Of a DNA stretch of 64,000 bases, positions 1 to 8,327 are shown piece after piece. Within the stretch, counting starts at the first letter, position 1. Every line of letters starts with the position of its first letter. Source of the stretch: Pseudomonas sp. UBA6562 (GTDB lineage: Bacteria > Pseudomonadota > Gammaproteobacteria > Pseudomonadales > Pseudomonadaceae); the NCBI RefSeq assembly GCF_002434265.1, contig NZ_DJJS01000008.1, forward strand, positions 541,667 to 605,666, read 5' to 3'. Below the pieces are notes generated by a model. The model was not told the origin of the DNA. It saw only the letters and a program-made list of their open reading frames with translations, and did not search any database. The translations under genes were made by a program, and so were the position numbers.

Positions 1-9
1 ACGGGTCAA

Positions 10-201
10 TCAGTGATTCTTGGTTGCCTTGTCGGCTGCGTCCTTGACGTCACCTACTTTTTTCTGAGCTTCGCCCTTCAGCTCCTGGGCCGTGCCTTCG
101 GCCTTGAGCTTGTTGTTGTCGGTGGCATTGCCTACTGCTTGCTTGCCTTTACCAACCAATTCGTTAGCCGCGCCTTTGATTTTGTCACCAGTACCGCTCA
201 T
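10..201 (-). CDS. CsbD family stress-response protein
   Basis: A 63-residue, very hydrophilic protein rich in Lys, Ala and Gly. It opens with MSGTGDKIKGAANELVGKGK and has the family's repeated K-A-E-G-x-A-Q-E-L-K-G type segment at about residues 33-43. CsbD proteins are small, abundant, general-stress proteins of unknown biochemical function; the first was found in the sigma-B regulon of Bacillus. There is no signal peptide or membrane segment, so a cytoplasmic location is expected. An AGGAGT ribosome-binding site lies a few bases before the ATG at 201. The gene stands alone, with a divergent gene starting at 393. Confidence 0.9.
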   Translation of the reverse strand: MSGTGDKIKGAANELVGKGKQAVGNATDNNKLKAEGTAQELKGEAQKKVGDVKDAADKATKNH

Positions 202-392
202 GGCAGAACTCCTGAGATAAAGACACGTTCACCGTGCCGACATCTTGTTGACCGGGCGCTTTTGGCAAAGGTTTCAAGTTTTTTTACGAATGTCGAACGC
301 CGCAGGCCATCGGCCCCTGCGCGCAACTTGCCGACCCGCCCGGCGCCCCGCACAATGCCGGCTCTTTGAAGCGTCAACGCGCAGGAACCTGC

Positions 393-773
393 ATGAAACT
401 CGACAAACCCGCCGCCATCGAACGGCGCAACGCAGCACTGACCCGCCCAGTGCTGACCCGTGACAACACGCTGTTCGCCACGCTCGACGGCAAACGCAAC
501 CTCTGGTGGTTCGAAGTACCGGTGGCGCTGTTGCGCAAAGGCCAGCCCGATTGGGTCAACCTGCTGCTGCACACTCCCGAGGGCGACGAGCTGCAGCACC
601 TGAAGGTGCCGATCAACTTCCTGCGTGCCCATCAGGAGCAGATGGAAGTCCGCAACCCGGGCAAGCGTCGCTCGACCATCAGCCTGGCCCTGAGCGCCGA
701 CCGCGACTCGCGCCTGCGCGATACCCGCCCAGGCGGCGAACAGCTGGATTTCAGCACCTTCGCGCAGGCCTGA
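393..773 (+). CDS. conserved hypothetical protein, 126 aa
   Basis: I do not recognise a domain. The protein is soluble, charged, and has no signal peptide or membrane helix. The ATG at 393 is preferred over the upstream in-frame TTG at 366 because the protein from MKLDKPAAIERRNAAL onward is cohesive and GC usage is normal. It contains a Trp/Phe-rich patch (LWWFEVP, about residue 41) and a basic RNPGKRRS stretch at about residues 85-92. It is convergent with the CvfB-like gene; the stop codons abut with no gap, so the two share their 3' region. Confidence 0.7.
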   Translation: MKLDKPAAIERRNAALTRPVLTRDNTLFATLDGKRNLWWFEVPVALLRKGQPDWVNLLLHTPEGDELQHLKVPINFLRAHQEQMEVRNPGKRRSTISLALSADRDSRLRDTRPGGEQLDFSTFAQA

Positions 774-1610
774 TCAGACCTTCTCGATGCGATCGTCATG
801 GATGACGATCAAGCCTTGCTTGAACAACGCACCAATGGCTTTCTTGAAATTGCCTTTGCTGACGTTGAACAACTGGGTGATCACCTGCGGATCGCTCTTG
901 TCGCATACCGGCAACGTACCCCCGGCCGCCGTCAGGCGCGCCATGATCTGTTCTTGCAGGCCATCGGCCAACGAAGCGCCGACCGGTTGCAGGCTCAGGG
1001 CGATCTTGCCGTCGTGGCGCACCTCTTTGATGAAGCCCTGCTCGTGCATGCCCGAGCGCAGGAACTTGAACACCTCGTTCTTGTGAATCAAACCCCAATG
1101 GCGATTGTTGATGATGGCTTTGAAGCCCATCGGCGTTTCGCCGGCCACCAGCAACTGCACCGGCTGGCCGGCCTGATAGGTGGCAGGCGTGTTGTCGAGG
1201 TAGCGGTCCAGGCGCGCAGTGGCGGTAATGCGCCGGGTGCGCTTGTCGAGATAGGCGTGGACCACGCAATAGTCGCCGATCTTCAAGGGCCGCGACTCTT
1301 CCGAATAAGGCATGAGCAGGTCCTTGGACAGGCCCCAGTCGAGGAACAGGCCGGCGCCGTTGATGTCCTTGACCTTCAGGCTGGCGAACTCGCCGACTTG
1401 CACCTTGGGCTTTTCCGTGGTGGCGATCAGTTGGTCTTCGCTGTCGAGATAGATGAAGACGTTGAGCCAGTCCTCGACTTCGGTCGGCGTGTCTTTGGGA
1501 ATATAGCGCCGGGGCAGGAGAATCTCGCCATCGGCGCCACCGTCGAGGTAGAGGCCGAAGTCGGTGTGTTTAACGATTTGCAAACTGTTGAAGCGCCCAA
1601 GCAGAGCCAT
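774..1610 (-). CDS. cvfB: CvfB/YitL-like S1 RNA-binding protein
   Basis: A 278-residue protein with the CvfB layout: tandem S1-like beta-barrel modules over about residues 1-210 (LKVKDINGAGLFLDWGLSKD is a typical S1 strand-turn pattern), then a C-terminal winged-helix-like domain (about 225-278) ending in IVIHDDRIEKV. Family members such as Staphylococcus CvfB and Streptococcus YitL bind RNA and affect virulence or translation-related traits; the cellular targets in Pseudomonas are unknown. The length matches the family (about 280 aa). Divergent from the lipoprotein gene that begins at 1743. Confidence 0.85.
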   Translation of the reverse strand: MALLGRFNSLQIVKHTDFGLYLDGGADGEILLPRRYIPKDTPTEVEDWLNVFIYLDSEDQLIATTEKPKVQVGEFASLKVKDINGAGLFLDWGLSKDLLMPYSEESRPLKIGDYCVVHAYLDKRTRRITATARLDRYLDNTPATYQAGQPVQLLVAGETPMGFKAIINNRHWGLIHKNEVFKFLRSGMHEQGFIKEVRHDGKIALSLQPVGASLADGLQEQIMARLTAAGGTLPVCDKSDPQVITQLFNVSKGNFKKAIGALFKQGLIVIHDDRIEKV

Positions 1611-1742
1611 TTTCCAAAGATCCTCGTGACAAGGCGACTATCCTACCACCGCAAGCCCGTTCGCCGCTTCAGGGGGTATCCGTCGGAACCGACGACTGGC
1701 ACATTCGTCTATCCTCAGGCCCGCATTCGCAAGGATTCGCTC

Positions 1743-2612
1743 ATGCTCACCCCTCTGGCCAAGCCCCTGCGCAGCACCCTTCTTGCCCTACTCTGCCTGC
1801 TCACCCTCAATGGCTGCGCGCGCATTGACCTGGCCTACCGCAATCTCGACGTTCTGGTGCCGTGGTCGTTGAACGACTACCTGGACATGAACCGCGAGCA
1901 GAAGACCTGGCTCGACCAGCAGCTCAAGCAGCAGTTGGCCTGGCACTGCCAGACGCAGTTGCCCGGCTACCTGGAGTGGCTGGGCGGTGTGCGCCAACTG
2001 GTCGTCGACGACCAAGTCACCGACCAGGCCCTGCGCGAGCGCACCGATCAGGCCCGCGAAGCCATCGGCCGGATCGCCGAGGCCATCACACCGTCCGCCA
2101 GCGAACTGTTGCGCGGGATGAGCGACGAACAAGTCTCGGCCATGGGCCAGGCCTTTGCCGACGACATCCGCGAACGGCGTACCGAATACGTCGACACGCC
2201 ACTGCCCAAGCAGATCGCCGAGCGAGCCAAGCGCATGGAGAAACGCCTGAAGCCCTGGCTGGGCTCGCTGAACGCTGCGCAGCGTCAACGGGTGGCGGGC
2301 TGGTCGCAGGCGCTGGGCGACCAGAACCAGCAATGGATCGCCAATCGCGAACTGTGGCAACAGCGGCTGCTGACACTGGTGCGTGAGCGCCATGCAGCGG
2401 ATTTCGAACCGCGCCTGGCGCAGTTGCTGCAGCACAAGGAACACCTGTGGACGCCACAGTACCGCGCGGCGTTCGAGCGTACCGAACAGCAGGCGCGAAG
2501 CCTGATCGTCGACCTGCTGGCCGACAGCTCGGCCGAGCAACGTCAGACCCTCGTACAGCGGCTCGACAAGGTGCGTCAGGATTTAAGCGCGTTGAAGTGC
2601 ATGAAGCCCTAA
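1743..2612 (+). CDS. DUF6279 family lipoprotein
   Basis: A 289-residue protein with a lipoprotein signal peptide: basic start, hydrophobic LLALLCLLTLNG, then Cys at about residue 22 (lipobox LNGC). The mature part is almost entirely helical and rich in Gln, Arg and Leu, as in the DUF6279 family of proteobacterial lipoproteins. The function is not known. I chose the ATG at 1743 because it gives the signal peptide; the reading frame is open far upstream but that part is antisense to cvfB. The TAA stop at 2610-2612 abuts the left end of a MITE-like element. Confidence 0.85.
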   Translation: MLTPLAKPLRSTLLALLCLLTLNGCARIDLAYRNLDVLVPWSLNDYLDMNREQKTWLDQQLKQQLAWHCQTQLPGYLEWLGGVRQLVVDDQVTDQALRERTDQAREAIGRIAEAITPSASELLRGMSDEQVSAMGQAFADDIRERRTEYVDTPLPKQIAERAKRMEKRLKPWLGSLNAAQRQRVAGWSQALGDQNQQWIANRELWQQRLLTLVRERHAADFEPRLAQLLQHKEHLWTPQYRAAFERTEQQARSLIVDLLADSSAEQRQTLVQRLDKVRQDLSALKCMKP

Positions 2613-2796
2613 GGTCTGTCTGAAAAGTTTTGAGACGAAGCCCAGGCAAGGCCGATGGCGACCCCGCGAAAACCGGCGAGGAAGCGCAATGTACTGGAGT
2701 ACATGAGCATTGCGACGGGGGTGCCTAGTCCGGGCTGGCGATCCAGCTAGTTTTCAACGCAGCATAGACGAATATCGGGACTCTTCAGACAGAGCC
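2613..2796. mobile_element. MITE-like element, 184 bp, with terminal inverted repeats
   Basis: The left end (GGTCTGTCTGAAAAG, 2613-2627) and right end (2781-2796, reverse complement GGCTCTGTCTGAAGAG) form an imperfect terminal inverted repeat sharing TCTGTCTGAA-AG. TAA occurs directly on both sides (2610-2612 and 2797-2799), which fits a short target duplication, and the left TAA is the stop codon of the lipoprotein gene. The inside has no credible ORF and carries a small palindrome around GTACTGGAGTAC. It is likely a non-autonomous transposable element. The assignment rests on structure only; I cannot name its parent transposase. Confidence 0.6.
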
Positions 2797-3276
2797 TAAG
2801 TCGTCATCCAGATGACTGAAAATATGAATGGGCGCAGCATTTGCTGAGCAATGCCATGATTGGAAACGTTAGAAAACAGTCACCCAGGCCCGAAGCGCCA
2901 TACAGGATTTTCCTAATGTGCGCATGACGGCCATCTTATTATGGGCGCCCTACTATCGAATAAAGCAAGCGACCGCTCGATCACTGCCCAGCGTGCAGCT
3001 GAAATCCCCTATCGGCTTATTATCACAGCCTCGCTGACACCCTAAGTGTATCGTGCATGCCGACGTGATGCTCCGCCAAGCCCCAGGTTATCCGCAGCAC
3101 CTGTAGAGCTTGGACATGACCTGCACAACTGGCATTTTTACCAGGATTCCGGCATTCGATTTTCTGCTAAACATATGACAGCGCTGATGCAAAGCGCTGT
3201 TTAGCCCTGTGAATTTTCGCCCGCAGCGCAGCCAAACCACATGCCTTTGTTGCACACCCGAGCCAGGAGCCCTGTT
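2797..3276. other. AT-richer non-coding stretch before the Rhs gene, with an 8-bp hairpin
   Basis: About 480 bases without a believable gene. The only clear structure is a perfect inverted repeat at 3178-3185 and 3193-3200 (ACAGCGCT, 7-nt loop, AGCGCTGT), followed by a weak TTT. It could be a regulatory hairpin or operator for the Rhs gene 77 bases downstream; this is inference. The base composition is lower in GC than in the flanking genes. Confidence 0.4.
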
Positions 3277-4215
3277 ATGAAAACCCATACCCTCACGCAG
3301 TTCCACTACAACAAGGAAGCACTGGTCACGTTGAAGCATAACTCCCAAACAACTAGCATTTTTCGAACCCTGGATCTATCGCTTGCTGATTATTTCGCCA
3401 AAAAGCCGAATGTCGATTTTTTATGTACCGATCAGAACGGCTCTGTGTTGAGCACTGCGACATCACATGACACCCAAATGAATGGCTATTCGGCCTATGG
3501 TCATAGTCGAGCCCTGACGTCCCTGCTGGCGTTCAACGGTGAGTACCTGGACCGTAATGCCCAAAAATACATTCTCGGGAGCTACCGTGCATTCAATACC
3601 GGACTGATGCGTTTTGAGTCCCCGGATAGCCGCAGCCCGTTTGACTTGGGCGGTATCAATGCCTACGCCTACTGTCAGAACGACCCCATTAACAAAACCG
3701 ACCCCTCGGGTCATTATTCGCTATTCAAACTACTTAGGGGAGGTTACAGTGAAGACCGACTATATAAACGCCTTAAACCCGCAGCCCATGAGCTTATCAA
3801 GTATAATCCAAAAGAATCTTCCCTCAGCAAGAACGAACTCAAAGCTTTCAGACGCGATACGGAAAGCTCAAAAAAATTCTTTGAAGAAAGAATGCGTTCA
3901 CATCTAGACATAGGGTACGGGATGAAGGGCTACGCCGCCAACTCCAACCAAAAGGAATCGGCACGAAGAACAGCAATGTACTTCCGAGAACTTGTCTCAC
4001 TACGTGAAGAACGACTGAGGCAAATAGGCACCATGGTCAAGGTACGAATTGACGGTAGGAATCGATATTTCACCCCAGAAAACCATGAACATTTCCTAAA
4101 CGCACCGACCGCAGAATATTCCACAAGCGCATCGACCTCAGAATATTCCCTAAGCGCATCGAACGCATCAAACCAGCAGCAAAATGCAGTGGCCATTCGG
4201 CAAGCGTCAATCTGA
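3277..4215 (+). CDS. short orphan RHS-repeat core protein with variable C-terminal tip
   Basis: A 312-residue protein. Residues about 70-146 are a classic Rhs-associated core end: YSAYGHSR, LLAFNGEYLD, YRAFNTGLMRF, ESPDSRSPFDLGGINAYAY and the closing NDPINKTDPSGH. In full Rhs toxins this DPxG boundary separates the beta-cocoon shell from a variable toxin tip. Here the tip (about 147-312) is Lys/Glu/Ser-rich and AT-richer than the surroundings, and I do not recognise its fold. There are no YD repeats, signal peptide, VgrG/PAAR-like or membrane segment, so it is either a stand-alone cassette of the sort common in P. putida or a remnant. The ATG at 3277 has a CAGGAG site 8 bases upstream; the ATG at 3241 does not. 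No obvious immunity gene follows on the same strand. Confidence 0.8.
   Translation: MKTHTLTQFHYNKEALVTLKHNSQTTSIFRTLDLSLADYFAKKPNVDFLCTDQNGSVLSTATSHDTQMNGYSAYGHSRALTSLLAFNGEYLDRNAQKYILGSYRAFNTGLMRFESPDSRSPFDLGGINAYAYCQNDPINKTDPSGHYSLFKLLRGGYSEDRLYKRLKPAAHELIKYNPKESSLSKNELKAFRRDTESSKKFFEERMRSHLDIGYGMKGYAANSNQKESARRTAMYFRELVSLREERLRQIGTMVKVRIDGRNRYFTPENHEHFLNAPTAEYSTSASTSEYSLSASNASNQQQNAVAIRQASI
4085..4165 (+). repeat. three 27-bp tandem repeats at the 3' end of the Rhs gene
   Basis: Units are 4085-4111, 4112-4138 and 4139-4165. The last two are nearly identical and encode EYSTSASTS and EYSLSASNA; the first is diverged (about 20 of 27 bases match unit 3). The period is nine codons, so copy-number change keeps the frame. 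This gives the toxin-like tip a Ser-rich, probably unstructured tail. Confidence 0.75.
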
Positions 4216-4289
4216 CGAGCATATCTGCGTTGCAGTACACCATTAGGCGTCTGTACTAAATGTATCTGCACTCGCCCATACTGGGTTGA

Positions 4290-4350
4290 AACGGTTTTCG
4301 GAATGCTCACGTATTTTAGTACACTCCGCTTCCTCCCCCGTTTCGCTTTG
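4290..4350 (-). repeat. diverged relative of the 2613-2796 element, opposite orientation
   Basis: The plus strand at about 4301-4347 (GAATGCTCACGTATTTTAGT, then ACACTCCGCTTCCTC) resembles the minus strand of the MITE-like element at 2666-2713 (same order: ATGCTCATGTACTCCAGTACA, GCGCTTCCTCG, TTTTCGC). Roughly two thirds of about 50 bases match by eye. No terminal repeats are recognisable at this copy, so it is probably a decayed or related element. Together the two copies sit as inverted repeats around the Rhs gene. Confidence 0.5.
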
Positions 4351-4912
4351 TCAAGCCTCCGCGCAGACACATTCGTACGGACCCTAGTTGCTAGCCGTCG
4401 GGGGGGTCAGTCCCGGTAAGTCATGGTGCATCCCTAGCCTCTTAGGTAGATGCACTGTGAAAAGACGCACCCCTGGCTTGGCCCACCTAACACCGAGAAT
4501 TCGAGCTGAGCCCAAGGCATCGACTCGTACACTTTTCTTACACTTTCTGCTCGCTATTGACTGAACTCAAAGGCCATCGCCAACCGACGCTTTGAAACCA
4601 TTGCGCAGGATGACCCCGGTGGGGCCTACAAACCTGCGTCGGGCTAACTGACAGCTTCTTAAGAGGCTTTGATGATGAAGTTTCGACCGCGCGCGATGAT
4701 GCACCTGAGAGCCTTCCACTCACCCAACCTCGCTGGTCTAGAGGCGTAATCACTGGCTTTCGTAATGGTTCACAACTGCGCCAGACACCTCAGACTTCAT
4801 AGTGGCCCACACCTTTCAAGGTCATCCACGCAGCCGAGGCGGAGACTCAAAACGACTCACGATTGATCCTCTCTCCTACTTCATGACTGTGGACTTAAAA
4901 CCGCCTTGCGAT
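4351..4912. other. non-coding stretch downstream of the Rhs gene
   Basis: Roughly 560 bases without a gene I can support. Open frames here (for example on the minus strand at 4538-4753) have no ribosome-binding site, no recognisable domain and unlikely composition. A hairpin at 4426-4455 pairs GTGCATC with GATGCAC around an inner CCTAG/TTAGG stem. Composition is lower in GC than the core genes to the right, consistent with an accessory patch. Confidence 0.4.
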
Positions 4913-5698
4913 TCAGCCGGCCGCCAGTGCCGGCCTGGCCTTGCCGCGCTGCTGCGCGTCCAGCTCCATGCAGCACTCGAGGAACCGGAACATGCAGTCG
5001 TAGCTCTTGCACACCGCCTTGCGCAGTTCGTTGCGCAGCGCCGGCGCAGGGTTCTCGCCGACCAGCGTGCAGATGATCTCCAACGCCTCCCAGGGGTGCG
5101 CATCGTCGTACTGGGCATGCATCTTCAGCCACTTCATGGCGCGTTTGCGCTGCTCTTCGGGGAAGCTTTCGGCGTACTGCCCCCCTTCGCACACCACAGC
5201 CGACCACTCCCCGGTGGCGCCCTCGATGGCGTAGTTGGTCGCGGCCATGGCGATGGCCAAGGACTCGGTGGTGCACACCCGCCAGCACCAGTCATTGAGG
5301 GCGTTGAGTTGCGAAGGCACCTCCTGCTCCTGCAGCTCGTGCAGGTGGATGCCATGGGCCTGGCACCAATTCACCCAGTAATCGGCATGGTTGAGCTCCA
5401 CGCGGATATTGCGCATCAGCCAGCGCCGCGCCAGGTCTTCCCCGGGGTGGCGGCGATAGCGGGTCTTGCCCAGGTTGTGCGCCATGTACAGCGAGAACTG
5501 CTCGACCACGGGCCAACCACCGATCAGAAACTGGCGAATGGTCGCGCTACGCAGCGTGCCGTCGCGCAAGGCCCGATAGAAGGCGTGCTGGACCACGCGT
5601 TGCTTGCTCTCCCGGCACTCCTCGATCAGCTGCTGCGCCCAGAGCGGGTAGCTGGCCGCGTCCATCAGGGGTCCGACCCGAACGAATCCATCGATCAC
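4913..5698 (-). CDS. TenA/PqqC-fold protein (probable haem-oxygenase-like metal enzyme)
   Basis: A 261-residue all-helical protein. Sequence features fit the TenA_E/PqqC-like superfamily: FLIGGWPVVEQF near the N-terminus, RVELNHADYWVNW in the middle (Glu and His in one helix) and YDDAHPWEALEI near the end (Asp and His). These acidic/His pairs resemble the metal ligands of haem-oxygenase-like diiron oxidases, though this is inference. The GTG at 5698 is chosen because AAGGAG lies 6 bases upstream; an in-frame ATG at 5785 would overlap rbdA. The gene lies 43 bp downstream of the GGDEF-EAL gene on the same strand, suggesting co-transcription. The substrate is unknown. Confidence 0.8.
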   Translation of the reverse strand: MIDGFVRVGPLMDAASYPLWAQQLIEECRESKQRVVQHAFYRALRDGTLRSATIRQFLIGGWPVVEQFSLYMAHNLGKTRYRRHPGEDLARRWLMRNIRVELNHADYWVNWCQAHGIHLHELQEQEVPSQLNALNDWCWRVCTTESLAIAMAATNYAIEGATGEWSAVVCEGGQYAESFPEEQRKRAMKWLKMHAQYDDAHPWEALEIICTLVGENPAPALRNELRKAVCKSYDCMFRFLECCMELDAQQRGKARPALAAG

Positions 5699-5741
5699 TT
5701 TCAACTCCTTGTCGCTTTCCGTGTGTGTACAGGCATTGTGC

Positions 5742-8201
5742 TCAGTGCAGGCTGCCCAAAGGCTGCTGGCCCGAAGGCCGCGCACTGCCGCGCCGGCGCT
5801 GCAGGGTGTCGCAGGTGAGGACCTGCGGGCGCTCGATCACATAACCTTGGGCGTAATCCACGCCGATGTCGCGCAAGGCTTGCTCGATCATCGAACTCTC
5901 GACGAACTCGGCGATGGTGCGTTTACCCATGACGTGGCCAATGTGGTTGATCACCTCCACCATAGCCCGATTGACCGGATCATCAAGCATGTCTTTGACG
6001 AAGCTGCCGTCGATCTTCAGGTAGTCCACCGGCAGGTGCTTGAGGTAGGCGAACGACGACATGCCGGCGCAGAAATCGTCCAGGGAAAACTTGCAACCCA
6101 GCCCCTTGAGGTCGTTGATGAAACGGATCGCGCTGCCCAGGTTGGCGATGGCGATGGTTTCGGTGATCTCGAAACAGATCATGCTGGGCGGAACGCCATG
6201 TTCGCCGAACAGCCGCTGCAGGTAGTCGAGGAACTTGTCGTCGCCGATGCTGGCACCGGACAGGTTGATCGCACACATCGCCAATGGCTCACCGTGCCCG
6301 CTGCGCATGCACTGCTCGATCGTCTTGAACACATTGAGCACCACCCAACGGTCCAGGGCGGTGATCAGGCCGTAGCGCTCGGCAGCGGGAATGAAACTGT
6401 CGGGCAGGATCATCCGCCCGCTTTCGTCATGCAGACGCAGGAGAATCTCCAGGTGCGCAGGCCCATCCCTGTCCTGCAGGGGCGCAATTTCCTGGGCGTA
6501 CAGACAGAAGCGGTTCTCTTCCAAGGCGACATGCAGACGCTGGATCCAGGCCATCTCACCAAAACGCATGGACAACTCGCTGTCGTCGGCATGGTAGACC
6601 TGCACGCGGTTGCGGCCCTTCTCCTTGGCCATGTAGCAGGCCATGTCGGCTGCACGCAGCGAGGCTTCCAGACTGCCTGGCAAGGCGTTGATGTGCACCA
6701 GGCCGATGCTGACGGTGGTCTGGAACGGTCGGCCTTTCCATACGAACTGCAAGCTCTGCACGGCTTGGCGCAGCTGTTCGGCGATGCGTTCGGCCTGTTC
6801 CGGCGGGCACGACTCCAGCAGGATGCCGAACTCGTCGCCGCCCAGGCGCGCCAAAGTGTCGCCTTCGCGCAAACCACTGTGCAGCACCGCGCAGATGTGG
6901 CGTAGCAGCTCGTCGCCTGCGGCATGGCCGCTGGTGTCGTTGACCAGTTTGAACTGGTCGAGGTCGAGGAACATCAGCGAATGGCGGCTGGGCGAGCGCG
7001 CCTGTGCGTCGAGGACCTGTTCCAGTCGGTATTCGAACTCGCGACGGTTGGCCAGCCCGGTGAGCGCGTCGTGGGTGGCTTGCCAGGAGAGGTTGGCGAT
7101 GTACTGCCGCTCCTGGGTCATGTCGTGCAGCACCAGCACGATGCCGCTGACCTGCCCTTGGGTGACGATCGAAGACCCTACCAGGTTCACCGACACCGTG
7201 CTGCCGTCCAGGCGCTGCACCCAGCGCGCGTGTTCGGCACCGGCCTTCAAACTGCCACCGAGCACCTGTTCGACCAGACTGCGGCTGTCGCTCAGGGCGG
7301 CTTCCTCGACCACGCTGAACAGCGCGGCCAGAGGCAGCCCCTGGGCCTGCTCGGCTTGCCAGTGGGTCAGCTGCTCGGCCGCCGGGTTCATGTAGGTGAT
7401 GGCGCCATCGACATCGGTAGTGATCACCGCATCGCCGATCGAGGCCAAGGTGATCTGCGCCCGCTCCTTCTCCAGGTGCAAGGCGGTGGCGAAAGCCTGG
7501 CGCTGGGCCAGCAGCTTGCTCGAACGCCGCCAGGCCAGTGTGATGAGGATCACGGCGGTGAGCAGGTTGGTGATCAACAATACCCGCAGCAGCACGCGCG
7601 AGCCCTCGCCCAGGGCGTCGCTGAAGGCTTTGGCCACGGGGGTCACGCTCTCGTTCAAGGCCACGATGCGCGCGCGCCAGTGCGCCACCCGTTGCGTGCT
7701 GACCGGCCCCGGTGCGGCGATCTCGGCATGGATTTCCTCGGCCAGCACATCGAGCTGGCTCAAGTAGCGGTCGCCGGTATCCCAATAGTCCACGGCACGC
7801 TGCATGAAGCCGAAGTCGTTGAAGTAGTGATAGAACCAGATGATGCGGTTGACGTCGTCGGGGTGGTTGCCGCCGCGCAGGATGCCGTCGCGTGCAGCCG
7901 CCCGGTCGGGTGGCGAGCGGTCCAGCGCGGCGCGCATGTCACGGTCGCCACGGGGGATCACCGTCGCTTGGCGATAGCGCTGCAAGCTGTACGGGTCTTG
8001 GGTCTCGGCGTAGAGGCTCAGGTAGTAGATGGCGTCTTTTTGCGCCTTGGACCACAGGCTCTCGCCTGCCACGTAGGCGCGCACGGCAGACAGCGCATAC
8101 AAGCTGGCGATGCCCAGCAGTACCTGGAACACCACCACTGCGACGAACGGCCAGATGATGCCCAGCAGCTTGGGTGCCCACTGCGTGCGACTGACTTCCA
8201 T
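5742..8201 (-). CDS. rbdA: membrane PAS-GGDEF-EAL cyclic-di-GMP enzyme, RbdA-like
   Basis: An 819-residue inner-membrane protein. It has a TM helix at about 14-40, a periplasmic sensor region to about 203, a second TM helix at 204-223, a PAS domain at about 245-365, a GGDEF domain with intact GGDEF at 454-458 and an inhibitory RxxD site at 445-448, and an EAL domain (EILLRL at 585-590, later EITE and DDFCAG). The catalytic EAL residues look intact, so phosphodiesterase activity is plausible. P. aeruginosa RbdA (about 818 aa, biofilm dispersal) has the same architecture and the same neighbours (ABC exporter, trhO, bolA, fumC on one side). The symbol rests on this synteny from memory. Confidence 0.85.
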   Translation of the reverse strand: MEVSRTQWAPKLLGIIWPFVAVVVFQVLLGIASLYALSAVRAYVAGESLWSKAQKDAIYYLSLYAETQDPYSLQRYRQATVIPRGDRDMRAALDRSPPDRAAARDGILRGGNHPDDVNRIIWFYHYFNDFGFMQRAVDYWDTGDRYLSQLDVLAEEIHAEIAAPGPVSTQRVAHWRARIVALNESVTPVAKAFSDALGEGSRVLLRVLLITNLLTAVILITLAWRRSSKLLAQRQAFATALHLEKERAQITLASIGDAVITTDVDGAITYMNPAAEQLTHWQAEQAQGLPLAALFSVVEEAALSDSRSLVEQVLGGSLKAGAEHARWVQRLDGSTVSVNLVGSSIVTQGQVSGIVLVLHDMTQERQYIANLSWQATHDALTGLANRREFEYRLEQVLDAQARSPSRHSLMFLDLDQFKLVNDTSGHAAGDELLRHICAVLHSGLREGDTLARLGGDEFGILLESCPPEQAERIAEQLRQAVQSLQFVWKGRPFQTTVSIGLVHINALPGSLEASLRAADMACYMAKEKGRNRVQVYHADDSELSMRFGEMAWIQRLHVALEENRFCLYAQEIAPLQDRDGPAHLEILLRLHDESGRMILPDSFIPAAERYGLITALDRWVVLNVFKTIEQCMRSGHGEPLAMCAINLSGASIGDDKFLDYLQRLFGEHGVPPSMICFEITETIAIANLGSAIRFINDLKGLGCKFSLDDFCAGMSSFAYLKHLPVDYLKIDGSFVKDMLDDPVNRAMVEVINHIGHVMGKRTIAEFVESSMIEQALRDIGVDYAQGYVIERPQVLTCDTLQRRRGSARPSGQQPLGSLH

Positions 8202-8327
8202 ATCGCTCCTGCTACTGCGGCGCTTGAGGCACGAATGACCTGACAGGGGTCAGCGTAGGCCATTTGCCATCTGTGTGGGGAGATTCTAAGTACGCTATGT
8301 AGGACGTTTCGACAAACGCTGCCTTCA

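Noticed and set aside
798..1742. Long plus-strand open frame upstream of the DUF6279 lipoprotein
   Set aside because: It is antisense to cvfB; the lipoprotein signal peptide starts at 1743 and nothing upstream resembles a protein family.
4538..4753. Minus-strand 71-codon frame in the non-coding stretch after the Rhs gene
   Set aside because: No ribosome-binding site, no family resemblance and odd composition; cannot be supported.
4802..5818. Plus-strand open frame of 338 codons across the TenA-like gene
   Set aside because: It is a shadow frame typical of GC-rich DNA; the minus-strand gene has family motifs and a ribosome-binding site.
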